50,172 nucleotides of DNA from an uncultured Collinsella sp. (GTDB lineage Bacteria > Actinomycetota > Coriobacteriia > Coriobacteriales > Coriobacteriaceae), in the NCBI GenBank assembly GCA_900551015.1, contig URUI01000005.1, positions 1-50,172 of the forward strand, written 5' to 3'. Within the stretch, counting starts at the first letter, position 1. Every line of letters starts with the position of its first letter. The translations under genes and the position numbers were made by a program. Of the stretch, positions 40,121 to 47,431 are shown piece after piece. The notes beneath the pieces were generated by a model. The model ran no database searches, was not told where the DNA came from, and was given only the letters and a program-made list of their open reading frames with translations.

Positions 40121-42037
40121 ATGGAAGAGGCCTATCGTCAAGCACGCAAGCGCGGCGAGCAGGGACGTCGACGCGCCATCAGCCAAAGCGAGCATCCATA
40201 CCTTACGGACCTCGACAGTTTGGTTGCTCAGCTCCCCTTAGGTCAGCGAGAGAGCGTCGGCCTGCGGGATATTCCACTCGAAATGGTCGTCGGCACGGTC
40301 ACCAAGGGCCGTCAGTCTGCCTTTTCGTGCAACTTTATGCCCCTGTTGCCATTTAGCACCGAGTTCGCCCGCAAGTGGTCCAACCTCTACGACATCCAGG
40401 TGACCGAGGGCTATCGCGACCCCATCATCGTCACCGAGTTCATGCATCGGTTCTACGTCCAGGAGGGCAACAAGCGCGTCAGTGTCCTCAAATTCCTGGA
40501 CGCCCCGACGGTTTCGGCCAAGGTCACCCGCCTCTACCCCGGAAAATGGGATTCCGTCGAAAGCCGCCTCTATGGCGAGTTCTGCGCGTTTTGGCGCGTC
40601 TGCCCCCTATACGAGATCGAGTTCTCGCGCGAGGGAAGCTACGAGACGCTCGCCAAGATGCTCGGTCAGGACCTTGTCGAAAAATGGCCGCAGAAAAAGG
40701 TCGACTACCTGCGCCACACCTTCCTACTCTTTAAGCGCGCCTACCTGCGCGCCGGCGGCGACCACCTGGACATTACGCCCGCCGACGCCATGCTCGTCTA
40801 CCTCAATGTGTACAACCAAGACCGTCTACTGGATACGCCGACGGACATCGTCGTAAACCGCCTGTGCAAGATTTGGCGCGAGCTGGTCATTGCCGGCAAA
40901 AATGACGAGGACAAGGTCGATCTTGTCGAAGCGCCGAGTGTCGATGAGGAAGAGTCGCCCGCCAAGTCCACCTCCGGTGTGCTCAACTTCTTTATGGGCA
41001 AGACCGTCTATTCGGCGGCCAATCCCCTGCGCATCGCCTTTATCCATGAATTCCCTTGTGCAACGTCGAGCTGGGACAGCCTACACGACCAAGGGCGTCA
41101 GTATCTCGACGAGCACTTTGGCGGTATCGTGCGCACCGAGGCGTTCGAGGACTGCCACGATCCGGACGTGTTCTACGCCGCCGTGGAAACGGCTGTCAAA
41201 CATGGAGACAACGTCATCTTCTCGACCTCGCACCGCCTGATGGAATACACGCTCAGGGCAGCCGTTGAGTATCCCCAGGTTCGGTTCCTTAACTGTTCTA
41301 TCGGCCTTCCCCACCAAAGCGTCCGTTCGTACTTTGGCAAGATGTACGAGGCCAAGTTCCTCCTGGGCGCCCTTGCGGCTAGCATGGCGGACAACCATCG
41401 CATTGGCTACCACGCGTCGGTCTTTGCGTCGGGCGCGCTTAGCGAGATCAACGCCTTTGCCATCGGCGCCTCGCTGCTCGACCCTCGCGCGCAGGTAATC
41501 CTCACCTGGGGCGATGTACCCGCCGGCGGTCTTGCCGAGGCCATGTGCCGCGAAGGCGTGAGTGTTATGACCGGTGTCGACATGTCCAAGTCGCTGGAGG
41601 ACCCCACGGCCTACGGACTCCACCGCCTGGTCGATGGCAAGGTCGTCGGCATCGCCATGCCGGTATGGAACTGGGGCCGTTACTACGAGCTTATCGTGCG
41701 AAGCCTGCTGCATGGCACCTGGGATGAGACCAGTGACAACAGCCAGGTTCGCGCCGTCAACTACTGGTATGGTATGAGCTCGGGCGTTATCGACATTCGC
41801 TACGCTCCGGGCCTGCCCTATCAGACGCGCAAGCTTGTTCAGCTACTGCGCAATGGCATCGTCGAGGGCTCCATCAATCCATTTGGCGGCGAGCTCCATA
41901 GCCAAGACGGCGTGGTGCAGATCGAGGGCTTTCCCCCACTGCCGAGCACGCAAATCGTCGAGATGGACTGGCTGGCCGACAACGTGGTGGGCACCATTCC
42001 GCAACTCGACGATGAGCCGAAGGTCCGCGCCCTATGA
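40121..42037 (+). CDS. Cytosolic ParB-like/BMP-domain fusion protein
   Basis: A 638-residue protein without signal peptide or lipobox. Residues about 50-140 (DIPLEMVVGTVTKGR, FYVQEGNKRVSVLKFLDAPT) resemble a ParB/sulfiredoxin-type domain with the GNKR core. Residues about 303-600 (LRIAFIHEFPCATSSWDSLH, SYFGKMYEAKFLLGALAASM, NHRIGYHASVFASG, VMTGVDMSKS) resemble the BMP/PnrA family, which normally binds nucleosides outside the cell for ABC importers. Here that domain is inside the cell and no transporter gene is linked. The function is unknown; intracellular nucleoside sensing is a guess. The ATG follows AAGGGAG, and the end overlaps the phosphoesterase start by four bases (ATGA). Confidence 0.85.
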   Translation: MEEAYRQARKRGEQGRRRAISQSEHPYLTDLDSLVAQLPLGQRESVGLRDIPLEMVVGTVTKGRQSAFSCNFMPLLPFSTEFARKWSNLYDIQVTEGYRDPIIVTEFMHRFYVQEGNKRVSVLKFLDAPTVSAKVTRLYPGKWDSVESRLYGEFCAFWRVCPLYEIEFSREGSYETLAKMLGQDLVEKWPQKKVDYLRHTFLLFKRAYLRAGGDHLDITPADAMLVYLNVYNQDRLLDTPTDIVVNRLCKIWRELVIAGKNDEDKVDLVEAPSVDEEESPAKSTSGVLNFFMGKTVYSAANPLRIAFIHEFPCATSSWDSLHDQGRQYLDEHFGGIVRTEAFEDCHDPDVFYAAVETAVKHGDNVIFSTSHRLMEYTLRAAVEYPQVRFLNCSIGLPHQSVRSYFGKMYEAKFLLGALAASMADNHRIGYHASVFASGALSEINAFAIGASLLDPRAQVILTWGDVPAGGLAEAMCREGVSVMTGVDMSKSLEDPTAYGLHRLVDGKVVGIAMPVWNWGRYYELIVRSLLHGTWDETSDNSQVRAVNYWYGMSSGVIDIRYAPGLPYQTRKLVQLLRNGIVEGSINPFGGELHSQDGVVQIEGFPPLPSTQIVEMDWLADNVVGTIPQLDDEPKVRAL

Positions 42038-42744
42038 AAATCCTTGCCATAGCCGATACCGAAGAGCGATGCCTGTGGGAGTGCTTTCGCAAGGAGCGCT
42101 TTGAGGACGTTGACCTGATTCTATCCGCAGGCGACCTGGATCCGGACTATCTTGAGTTTTTGGTCACTGTCATCAACAAACCGCTTGTGTACGTTCGTGG
42201 CAACCACGACGACCGCTACGCGCGCCATGCACCGGGCGGGTGCATTTGTGTTGAGGACAGCGTATATGTGTACCGAGGTATTCGCATTGCGGGTCTGGGC
42301 GGTTCCATGCGCTACCGCGACGGCGCGAACATGTATACCGAGCGCGAGATGGCAAAACGCATGCGCAAGCTATCGCGAAAAATCGCACTGGTAGACGGAT
42401 GCGATATTCTACTTACCCATGCACCCGTCGCAGGCATGGGCGACCTGGACGACCTGCCGCATCGAGGATTCGAGTGCTTTAATGCGGCTCTTGAGTCTTG
42501 GGGTCCCGACTATATGATTCACGGGCATGTGCACCAAAGCTACGGCCCCAACTTTCAACGCGAGCGCCAACACCCATGCGGAACGAAGATTGTCAACGCC
42601 TGCGGCTATACCAAGATCGAAATTGACGAGGCGCGCTACCCCACGCGCGGTTGGAAGGCCGCTTGGCTCAACTCGCAAACCATGCGCCGCGAGCTCAAAC
42701 GCCACGAAGCAATCGAGTCTTCAACCGCCAGAACCCCCTGGTAA
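42034..42744 (+). CDS. Calcineurin-like metallophosphoesterase with altered first metal motif
   Basis: A 236-residue cytosolic phosphoesterase. Motifs SAGDLDPDYL, VRGNHDDRYA, LLTHAPV and MIHGHVHQSYG are present, but the first motif, usually DxH, reads ADTEE: the histidine is replaced by glutamate (Glu10). This could alter the metal site. It overlaps the ParB-like/BMP gene by four bases (ATGA), so both are made together and probably act in one pathway. The substrate is unknown. A palindromic repeat and a terminator follow. Confidence 0.9.
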   Translation: MKILAIADTEERCLWECFRKERFEDVDLILSAGDLDPDYLEFLVTVINKPLVYVRGNHDDRYARHAPGGCICVEDSVYVYRGIRIAGLGGSMRYRDGANMYTEREMAKRMRKLSRKIALVDGCDILLTHAPVAGMGDLDDLPHRGFECFNAALESWGPDYMIHGHVHQSYGPNFQRERQHPCGTKIVNACGYTKIEIDEARYPTRGWKAAWLNSQTMRRELKRHEAIESSTARTPW

Positions 42745-42752
42745 CTGCCAAC

Positions 42753-42791
42753 AACCACCACGAAGGGGATAGGCACCTTTATGGTGGTTTT
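42753..42791 (+). repeat. Palindromic repeat, ACCACCACAAAGG family (copy 2)
   Basis: AACCACCACGAAGG pairs with CCTTTATGGTGGTT around GGATAGGCA. It is followed by GCTGACTCGTCCGACCTGTC, which also follows the copy at 44767. Confidence 0.85.
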
Positions 42792-42857
42792 GCTGACTCG
42801 TCCGACCTGTCCATCACGGTGCTTGTGTAATTAACGAGAACACTCATTGTTTTGTAA

Positions 42858-42887
42858 GGACGGCGCTCACGTGCCGTCTTTTTTTTG
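42858..42887 (+). terminator. Intrinsic terminator after the phosphoesterase gene
   Basis: GACGGC pairs with GCCGTC around a short loop (42859-42878) and is followed by eight or more T. It isolates the second sigma factor gene from upstream transcription. Confidence 0.85.
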
Positions 42888-42977
42888 TCAACTTATGCAG
42901 TCTCGACCGTGTTGTATGTAGAGGGACCTCGCGAGACGCCTTCCCTATATCCACCACGACCAATTGGAGGTGACACT

Positions 42978-43538
42978 ATGCCTGCACGCCGTAACCGCAA
43001 TAGCACGCTCCGATGCGATGCCGATCAGATCGAGCGGGAAGCAAAGCGCTTGGTCGACACGTATTCCGACCTCATCCTTCGATTGTGCTATTCGGCCCTT
43101 GGATCCGCTGACGACGCTCAAGACATCTGCCAGGACACGCTGATCAAGATTCTCCAACGCACTCAACCGTTCGACTCGCTCGAACACGAACGTGCTTGGG
43201 TGATCCGAGTCGCACTGAACGCATGTCGCGATATCGGCCGTACGCACGCGAATCACCCGGTTGTCGACCTCGATTCGCTCCCCGATTTCTGCGCACCCGT
43301 AACACATACCGAGCAAGAATTCGCGCAACGCGACTGCGCCATTCTTTCCGCTGTCACGGCCCTGCCTCAAGCACAGCGCATCGCCATCTTTTTGCACTAC
43401 TACGCAGGCATGAGCATCAGGGAAATCGCAGACGCCGTTCACGCGACGCCAGCTGCAACCGCCCAGCACCTTAGCCGCGGACGTGCGTCACTTCGGCTTT
43501 CCTTGAAAGGAGACCACAATGACTACGAATTCGAATGA
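42978..43538 (+). CDS. ECF-type RNA polymerase sigma factor (second of two)
   Basis: A 186-residue sigma factor with region 2 (about 20-90: LRLCYSALGSADDAQDICQD, then ERAWVIRVALNACRD) and region 4 (about 130-180: LPQAQRIAIFLHYYAGMSIREIA, then PAATAQHLSRGRASLRLSL). The ATG at 42978-42980 follows TTGGAGGTGACACT; the longer frame upstream has no sigma similarity. Its end overlaps the membrane protein gene by 20 bases, the same order as at 8331-9876. The strong terminator before it suggests that it has its own, perhaps autoregulated, promoter in 42888-42977. Confidence 0.92.
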   Translation: MPARRNRNSTLRCDADQIEREAKRLVDTYSDLILRLCYSALGSADDAQDICQDTLIKILQRTQPFDSLEHERAWVIRVALNACRDIGRTHANHPVVDLDSLPDFCAPVTHTEQEFAQRDCAILSAVTALPQAQRIAIFLHYYAGMSIREIADAVHATPAATAQHLSRGRASLRLSLKGDHNDYEFE

Positions 43539-44649
43539 CTATCGCCACGCCCTGGAGCACATTTCGTTTACCGATAATGCGAAGCAGCACATGGCAAACT
43601 CGATTGCTCAGTCCGTCGCCTCGAGCGATGCGGCGACCGCTCAAAGCAACTTTAATGGCACGCGACGCAAGCCGCGCATCGCCCGCCATCCCGTAAGAAC
43701 AGTCGCTCGCATTGCCGCTGTAACGGCAGTCCTCGCTATCGTCATTGGAGGCGCTGGCACGGCTATGGCAACAGGCGTCCTGCCGCTTCCTTCTGACATG
43801 CTTTCCGACATCTTTGACGGACCTGCTTCTCAAACCGAGATCATCGACCGTATTGGCCGGCCCGTCGGTGCTAGCTGCTCCAACAACGGAGTCACCGTGA
43901 CCGCCGACGCCATCATGGGCGACAAGGATATGGTTACCATCGCCTATACGCTTACGTTCGACGATCCCGCTGCCCTGAAAAAGCTTTCCGAGCCGGGCGA
44001 GAACGGAACTATCGCCGGAAGTGTCGATGGAAACGTATACGTTGATGGCGAGCATGGCGGCCAAGGCCAATCATGGCTCATTGACAAGAACCCCAATGAC
44101 TCCAGCATTCAATACTTTGCACAGTTCAGCGTTGAATCACCCGGCCTTATGGGCAGGACCGTCCGCACGCATATCAACTCTCTCGTTGTGCCACGTGCTG
44201 GCAAAGAGCTTCCCGAGTATAAGAAAATACTTACGGGCCCATGGGATCTTAAGTTCCAGCTGAATTACGAAGATACATCCGTTACGATTCCCGCGCCCAA
44301 ATCGGTCAACTTTAACGGCACCAAGGCGACGATTCAAGAGGCCACCGTATCCTGCGTTGGCGTTTCAGTCCGCTACAACATAGATCGTTCCATCGAACAC
44401 GACAACAACAGCGGCAAGATGTCTCAAAACATGGAGGAGTCTATGGATGCCGTTGGCAACATACCCCTCATCGTGACGTTCAAAGACGGTCATGTTGAGG
44501 ACGCAACCAGCCACAGCGGCTATTTCGCAAATAAACTGGATAACGGCACCACTGATGTCCACAAGACCTGGCCGTTCTCGCAAGTTTGTGACACAGACAA
44601 GATTGCAAGCGTACAAATTGGCGATACGGTCATTCCCATGAATTCGTAA
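43519..44649 (+). CDS. Single-pass membrane protein paired with ECF sigma factor (putative anti-sigma/sensor)
   Basis: A 376-residue protein with a cytoplasmic part (about 1-60), one membrane helix (about 62-86, VARIAAVTAVLAIVIGGAG) and a large extracellular domain (VTVTADAIMGDKDMVTIAYT) of DUF4179 style. It is built like the protein at 8331-9407 but the sequences are strongly diverged. The ATG at 43519 follows GAAAGGAG within the sigma gene. Gene order suggests control of the sigma factor; this is inference. Confidence 0.7.
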   Translation: MTTNSNDYRHALEHISFTDNAKQHMANSIAQSVASSDAATAQSNFNGTRRKPRIARHPVRTVARIAAVTAVLAIVIGGAGTAMATGVLPLPSDMLSDIFDGPASQTEIIDRIGRPVGASCSNNGVTVTADAIMGDKDMVTIAYTLTFDDPAALKKLSEPGENGTIAGSVDGNVYVDGEHGGQGQSWLIDKNPNDSSIQYFAQFSVESPGLMGRTVRTHINSLVVPRAGKELPEYKKILTGPWDLKFQLNYEDTSVTIPAPKSVNFNGTKATIQEATVSCVGVSVRYNIDRSIEHDNNSGKMSQNMEESMDAVGNIPLIVTFKDGHVEDATSHSGYFANKLDNGTTDVHKTWPFSQVCDTDKIASVQIGDTVIPMNS

Positions 44650-44766
44650 CGCTACGCGGCTCGTATATGCACCCGGTTCCGCACTTCGCGTCTAAAGATG
44701 CGCTGTCATCGAGCAGCGTGAGCGCAAGGCCGCCCGTATGGTCGGCTGGGAACACCTCGTTGCGCT

Positions 44767-44808
44767 AAAAACCACCACGAAGGGGACCGGCACCTTTGTG
44801 GTGGTTTT
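44767..44808 (+). repeat. Palindromic repeat, ACCACCACAAAGG family (copy 3)
   Basis: AAAACCACCACGAAGG pairs with CCTTTGTGGTGGTTTT around GGACCGGCA, followed by the same GCTGACTCGTCCGACCTGTC as at copy 2. The 351-base gap 44650-45000 consists of this repeat and the two palindromes at 44839-44975; the first 117 bases (44650-44766) show nothing recognisable. Confidence 0.85.
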
Positions 44809-44838
44809 GCTGACTCGTCCGACCTGTCCCAACGGTTT

Positions 44839-44975
44839 GTCTCAATCTGTAACAGGTAGGGCCCAAATAATCGGTTAGCTGTTACAGATCGAGACAGACC
44901 ACGGATGCTCGGCCGAAAATCTCAATCTGTAACAGGTAGGAACGATTTTGCCCCTTAGATGTTACAGATTGAGAT
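44839..44975. repeat. Two palindromes with TCTCAATCTGTAACA arms
   Basis: Unit 1 has arms at 44839-44855 and 44879-44895 (one mismatch); unit 2 has perfect 16-bp arms at 44919-44934 and 44960-44975. Both have the same arm sequence and both loops begin GGTAGG and end in a TTAG-like stretch, while the loop middle differs. They lie directly downstream of the dead leucine genes. They may be mobile-type palindromic repeats; a regulatory role is not excluded. Confidence 0.8.
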
Positions 44976-45000
44976 ATTTGACAGCTTGAATCGGCATCGC

Positions 45001-45620
45001 CTACAGCGCGGCGACGACCTTGTCGCCCATCGTCGTGGTGCCGAGGATCTTATCTGCCGGGGTGTTGACATCGGCGATGTCACGGGTGCGCCAGCCCTCG
45101 TCGAGCACGCGCGCCACGGCGCTCTCGATCCACGCGGCTTGCTCGCCCATGTCGAGCGCGTAGGTCAGCAGCATCGCCACCGACAAGATTTGAGCCAGCG
45201 GATTGGCCACGCCGAGCCCCGCGATGTCAGGAGCGCTGCCAGCGCTCGGCCCAAACAGCGATACGCCATCATCCAGCGAGGCAGAGGCAAGCATACCGAG
45301 CGATCCGGTAATCTGAGCCGCCTCATCGGACAGGATGTCGCCGAACATGTTCTCCGTCACCACGACGTCAAAGTCTGCCGGTCGACTGATGAGCTGCATG
45401 GCGGCGTTGTCGACGAGCAGGTCCTCAAGCTCCACGTCGGAGTACTCCTCGTCTTGCACGCGATGCACGATCTCGCGCCACATGCGGCTCGTCTCCAGCA
45501 CGTTGCGCTTATCAACGCTCGTCACCTTGCCGCGACGTTTGCGCGCCGCCTCAAATGCCTGGCGCGCAATGCGCTCAATCTCGTACTCGCGATACTCCAT
45601 CACGTCGACCGCACGCTGAC
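45001..45620 (-). pseudogene. leuB: 3-isopropylmalate dehydrogenase, C-terminal remnant
   Basis: About 200 residues match the second half of LeuB: VMEYREYEIERIARQAFEAA, KVTSVDKRNVLETSRMWREI, VVTENMFGDILSDEAAQITG and the end LGTTTMGDKVVAAL. The N-terminal half (about 150 residues with part of the active site) is missing and is replaced by the front of leuA in another reading frame. The NAD-site motif, usually EPxHGSAPDIAG, reads GPSAGSAPDIAG, so the glutamate and histidine are gone as well. No start codon with a ribosome binding site is seen. Non-functional. Confidence 0.88.
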
Positions 45621-45635
45621 CGGCCGCACCCGCAG

Positions 45636-46207
45636 CGCCCGCGCAGGTCACGGATGCGGGCGCCAAAGTCCCACGGCATGTTGTAGCCCATCGTATCGGG
45701 GATGTTCACGACCGTGGCACCGGCCTTTACGGCCGCCTCGATAATGCGCACCAGAAACTCCTGATCGGAGCGGCCGGCATCCTCGGCATAAAACTCAACA
45801 TCGTCAACGAACTTGCGAGCATGTTTGACGGCATGGATCGCTCACTCAATTGCCCTTTCCTCAGTCATATGGAGCTTGTCGCGCAGGTGACTGGTGCTCA
45901 CACCCAGCCCTGTATGGATACGGGGCCTCTGGGCCGTTTTGAGCGCCTCTGCAGCCACTTCGATATCCCTGTCGACAGCGCGCGTCAGGCCGCATACCGT
46001 GCATCGGTCGCCCGCAATCTTGCCAATCTCCTGTACGGAGCGAAAGTCACCAGGACTCGAGATGGGAAAGCCCGCCTCGATAACGTCCACGTTCATGCGC
46101 ACCAGCTGGCGGGCGATGAAGAGCTTTTCCTCGGTATTCATGCTGGCGCCCGGCGACTGCTCACCGTCGCACAGGGTGGCGTCAAAGATTGTGATTTTGC
46201 GGCTTAT
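45636..46207 (-). pseudogene. leuA: 2-isopropylmalate synthase, N-terminal remnant with several lesions
   Basis: About 190 residues match the front of LeuA: SRKITIFDATL, GASMNTEEKLFIARQLVRMN, GFPISSPGDFRSV, CTVCGLTRAV, RIHTGLGVS, then VEFYAEDAGRSDQEFLVRII and NIPDTMGYNMPWDFGARIR. Four lesions are visible. The start codon is ATA (46205-46207) behind a perfect AGGAGG. The catalytic TLRDGEQ motif reads TLCDGEQ (codon 46169-46171). Codon 122 is an in-frame TGA (45842-45844), after which the same frame continues. The C-terminal part is lost at a junction near 45636 with leuB. leuC and leuD are absent from the locus. Confidence 0.9.
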
Positions 46208-46270
46208 ATGTTCCTCCTGATTGACCGTTTTATGACAGATGGCTTTCAGGAGAGAGAGAAGGCCTAGAGA

Positions 46271-46330
46271 TAGAAAAATACCCGTGTCGCTCATCACGCC
46301 TGAAAGCGGCAGACGATAGCGCACCCGGGC
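46271..46330 (-). terminator. Leucine-operon attenuator terminator
   Basis: A long imperfect hairpin (46281-46329, ends CCCG/CGGG, centre GCC/GGC) is followed on the minus strand by TATTTTTCTA. It lies between the leucine leader peptide and the ruined leuA, in the position of a classical attenuator. Confidence 0.65.
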
Positions 46331-46360
46331 ACAACAAATCGTTATAGCGAGATTACAACC

Positions 46361-46420
46361 CTAGCGCGCTATCCAATCTAGTAGCGCTAGGCCTAGGAGC
46401 TGATGCGTGTTCTTAAACAT
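46361..46420 (-). CDS. leuL: Leucine leader peptide
   Basis: A 19-residue peptide MFKNTHQLLGLALLDWIAR with ATG at 46418-46420, GGGAG upstream and a TAG stop. Five of eight central codons are leucine and four of these are CTA, a codon that is rare in the surrounding genes. When leucyl-tRNA is scarce the ribosome should stall here and prevent the downstream terminator from forming. The leader is intact although the structural genes it should control are destroyed. Confidence 0.82.
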   Translation of the reverse strand: MFKNTHQLLGLALLDWIAR

Positions 46421-46460
46421 GTTGGGCTCCCTTCGGCCTCGGGTAGTACTACATCGCGCT

Positions 46461-46489
46461 AAAGTACAACACAAGTAAAACCACCACAA
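46461..46489 (-). promoter_or_regulatory. Probable promoter of the leucine leader
   Basis: On the minus strand TTGTGG (46484-46489) and TACTTT (46461-46466) are 17 bases apart, 40 bases before the leader peptide. The -35 box lies inside the palindromic repeat at 46477-46516, so that insertion may have supplied or altered it. Confidence 0.45.
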
Positions 46490-46516
46490 GGGTGCCTGTC
46501 CCCTTCGTGGTGGTTT
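46477..46516 (-). repeat. Palindromic repeat, ACCACCACAAAGG family (copy 4, inverted)
   Basis: Read on the minus strand: AAACCACCACGAAGG, GGACAGGCA, CCCTTGTGGTGGTTTT. It is in the opposite orientation to copies 1 to 3 and lies between the rplA terminator and the leucine leader. Confidence 0.85.
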
Positions 46517-46532
46517 CGTTGACTCAAAAGCA

Positions 46533-46569
46533 AGAGACCCGGTCCTGCACGAGGCAGAACCGGGTCTCT
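46533..46569 (-). terminator. Intrinsic terminator after rplA
   Basis: AGAGACCCGGT (46533-46543) pairs with ACCGGGTCTCT (46559-46569), extended by CCTGC/GGCAG, and is followed on the minus strand by TGCTTTTGAG. Confidence 0.82.
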
Positions 46570-46606
46570 TTAGCAATGCTTGCTTTGCTCAGGCAGTAAC
46601 TGTTAG

Positions 46607-47314
46607 TTACTCAGCCAGGAAGTCACGCTGGACAGCGGGATCGACCTTGACGCCAGGGCCCATGGTGGAAGACACGGAGATGGACTTGACGTACTTGCCC
46701 TTAGCAGAAGAGGGCTTGACGCGCAGGATCTCGGTGTACAGAGCAGCGTAGTTCTCAACGAGCTGCTGCTCAGAGAAGGACTTCTTGCCCAGGGGCACGT
46801 GGCAGATACCGTAGCGGTCGGCACGGTACTCAACGCGGCCAGCCTTGAGCTCGGAGACCATCTTGGCGACGTCCATGGTCACGGTGCCGAGCTTGGGGTT
46901 CGGCATGAGGCCACGGGGACCAAGGATCTTACCGATGCGGCCAACCTTGGCCATCATGTTCGGCGTAGCGATAGCGGCGTCGAAGTTGATCTCGCCCTTC
47001 TGGATCTGGGCGACGAGCTCGTCGGAACCGATGATGTCGGCGCCGGCAGCCTCGGCCTCGCGGGCCTTCTCGCCCTCGGCGAAGACGGCAACACGAACGG
47101 TCTTGCCGGTGCCGTGGGGCAGGGAGATGGAACCACGGATGTTCTGGTCAGCCTTACGAGTATCGATGCCCAGACGGAAGTGGGCCTCGACGGTCTCGTC
47201 GAACTTGGCGGTGTCGAGCTCCTTGAGGAGCTTGGCAGCCTGAAGGGGGGTGTAGAGCGTGGCGCGGTCGATCTTCTCGGCAGCGGCGTTATAGCTCTTA
47301 CCATGCTTAGCCAT
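46607..47314 (-). CDS. rplA: 50S ribosomal protein L1
   Basis: L1 forms the mobile L1 stalk near the E site and often represses its own mRNA. The 235 residues begin MAKHGKSYNAAAEKIDR and contain the family core GTGKTVRVAVFAEG and ILGPRGLMPNPKLGTVT. The ATG at 47312-47314 is eight bases from GGAGG; an ATG six bases earlier is too close to it. It follows rplK. rplJ, normally next, is 26 kb away. Confidence 0.97.
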   Translation of the reverse strand: MAKHGKSYNAAAEKIDRATLYTPLQAAKLLKELDTAKFDETVEAHFRLGIDTRKADQNIRGSISLPHGTGKTVRVAVFAEGEKAREAEAAGADIIGSDELVAQIQKGEINFDAAIATPNMMAKVGRIGKILGPRGLMPNPKLGTVTMDVAKMVSELKAGRVEYRADRYGICHVPLGKKSFSEQQLVENYAALYTEILRVKPSSAKGKYVKSISVSSTMGPGVKVDPAVQRDFLAE

Positions 47315-47364
47315 GTGCATTACCTCCTGTGGTTAAACGGGCGTGAGCCCTCCCACATCGTATC

Positions 47365-47413
47365 GTGTGCCCTATTGCACACATTTAACGGGCGCCCCGG
47401 TCGGAGCACCCGT
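47365..47413 (-). other. Two stem-loops between rplK and rplA
   Basis: One hairpin at 47388-47413 (ACGGGTGC-type arm, minus strand) and a second at 47365-47382 (GTGTGC/GCACAC) lie in the rplK-rplA spacer. No T-run follows either, so they are not obvious terminators. They could be part of an L1 control site or mRNA processing signal; nothing proves it. Confidence 0.35.
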
Positions 47414-47431
47414 CGTTACCATAAGAAATCG

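Noticed and set aside
45842..45844. In-frame TGA in leuA as selenocysteine or programmed readthrough
   Set aside because: The same gene also lacks a start codon, an active-site arginine and its 3' half, so it is a pseudogene stop. No recoding structure was recognised.
46361..46576. A 71-residue protein ending with the leucine leader peptide
   Set aside because: The upstream part reads through the rplA terminator and a palindromic repeat; the ATG at 46418-46420 with GGGAG gives a typical leader peptide.
21000..47000. Genomic island or prophage as cause of the split r-protein cluster
   Set aside because: No integrase, transposase, attachment repeats or change of base composition was seen; the intervening genes look like ordinary chromosomal genes.
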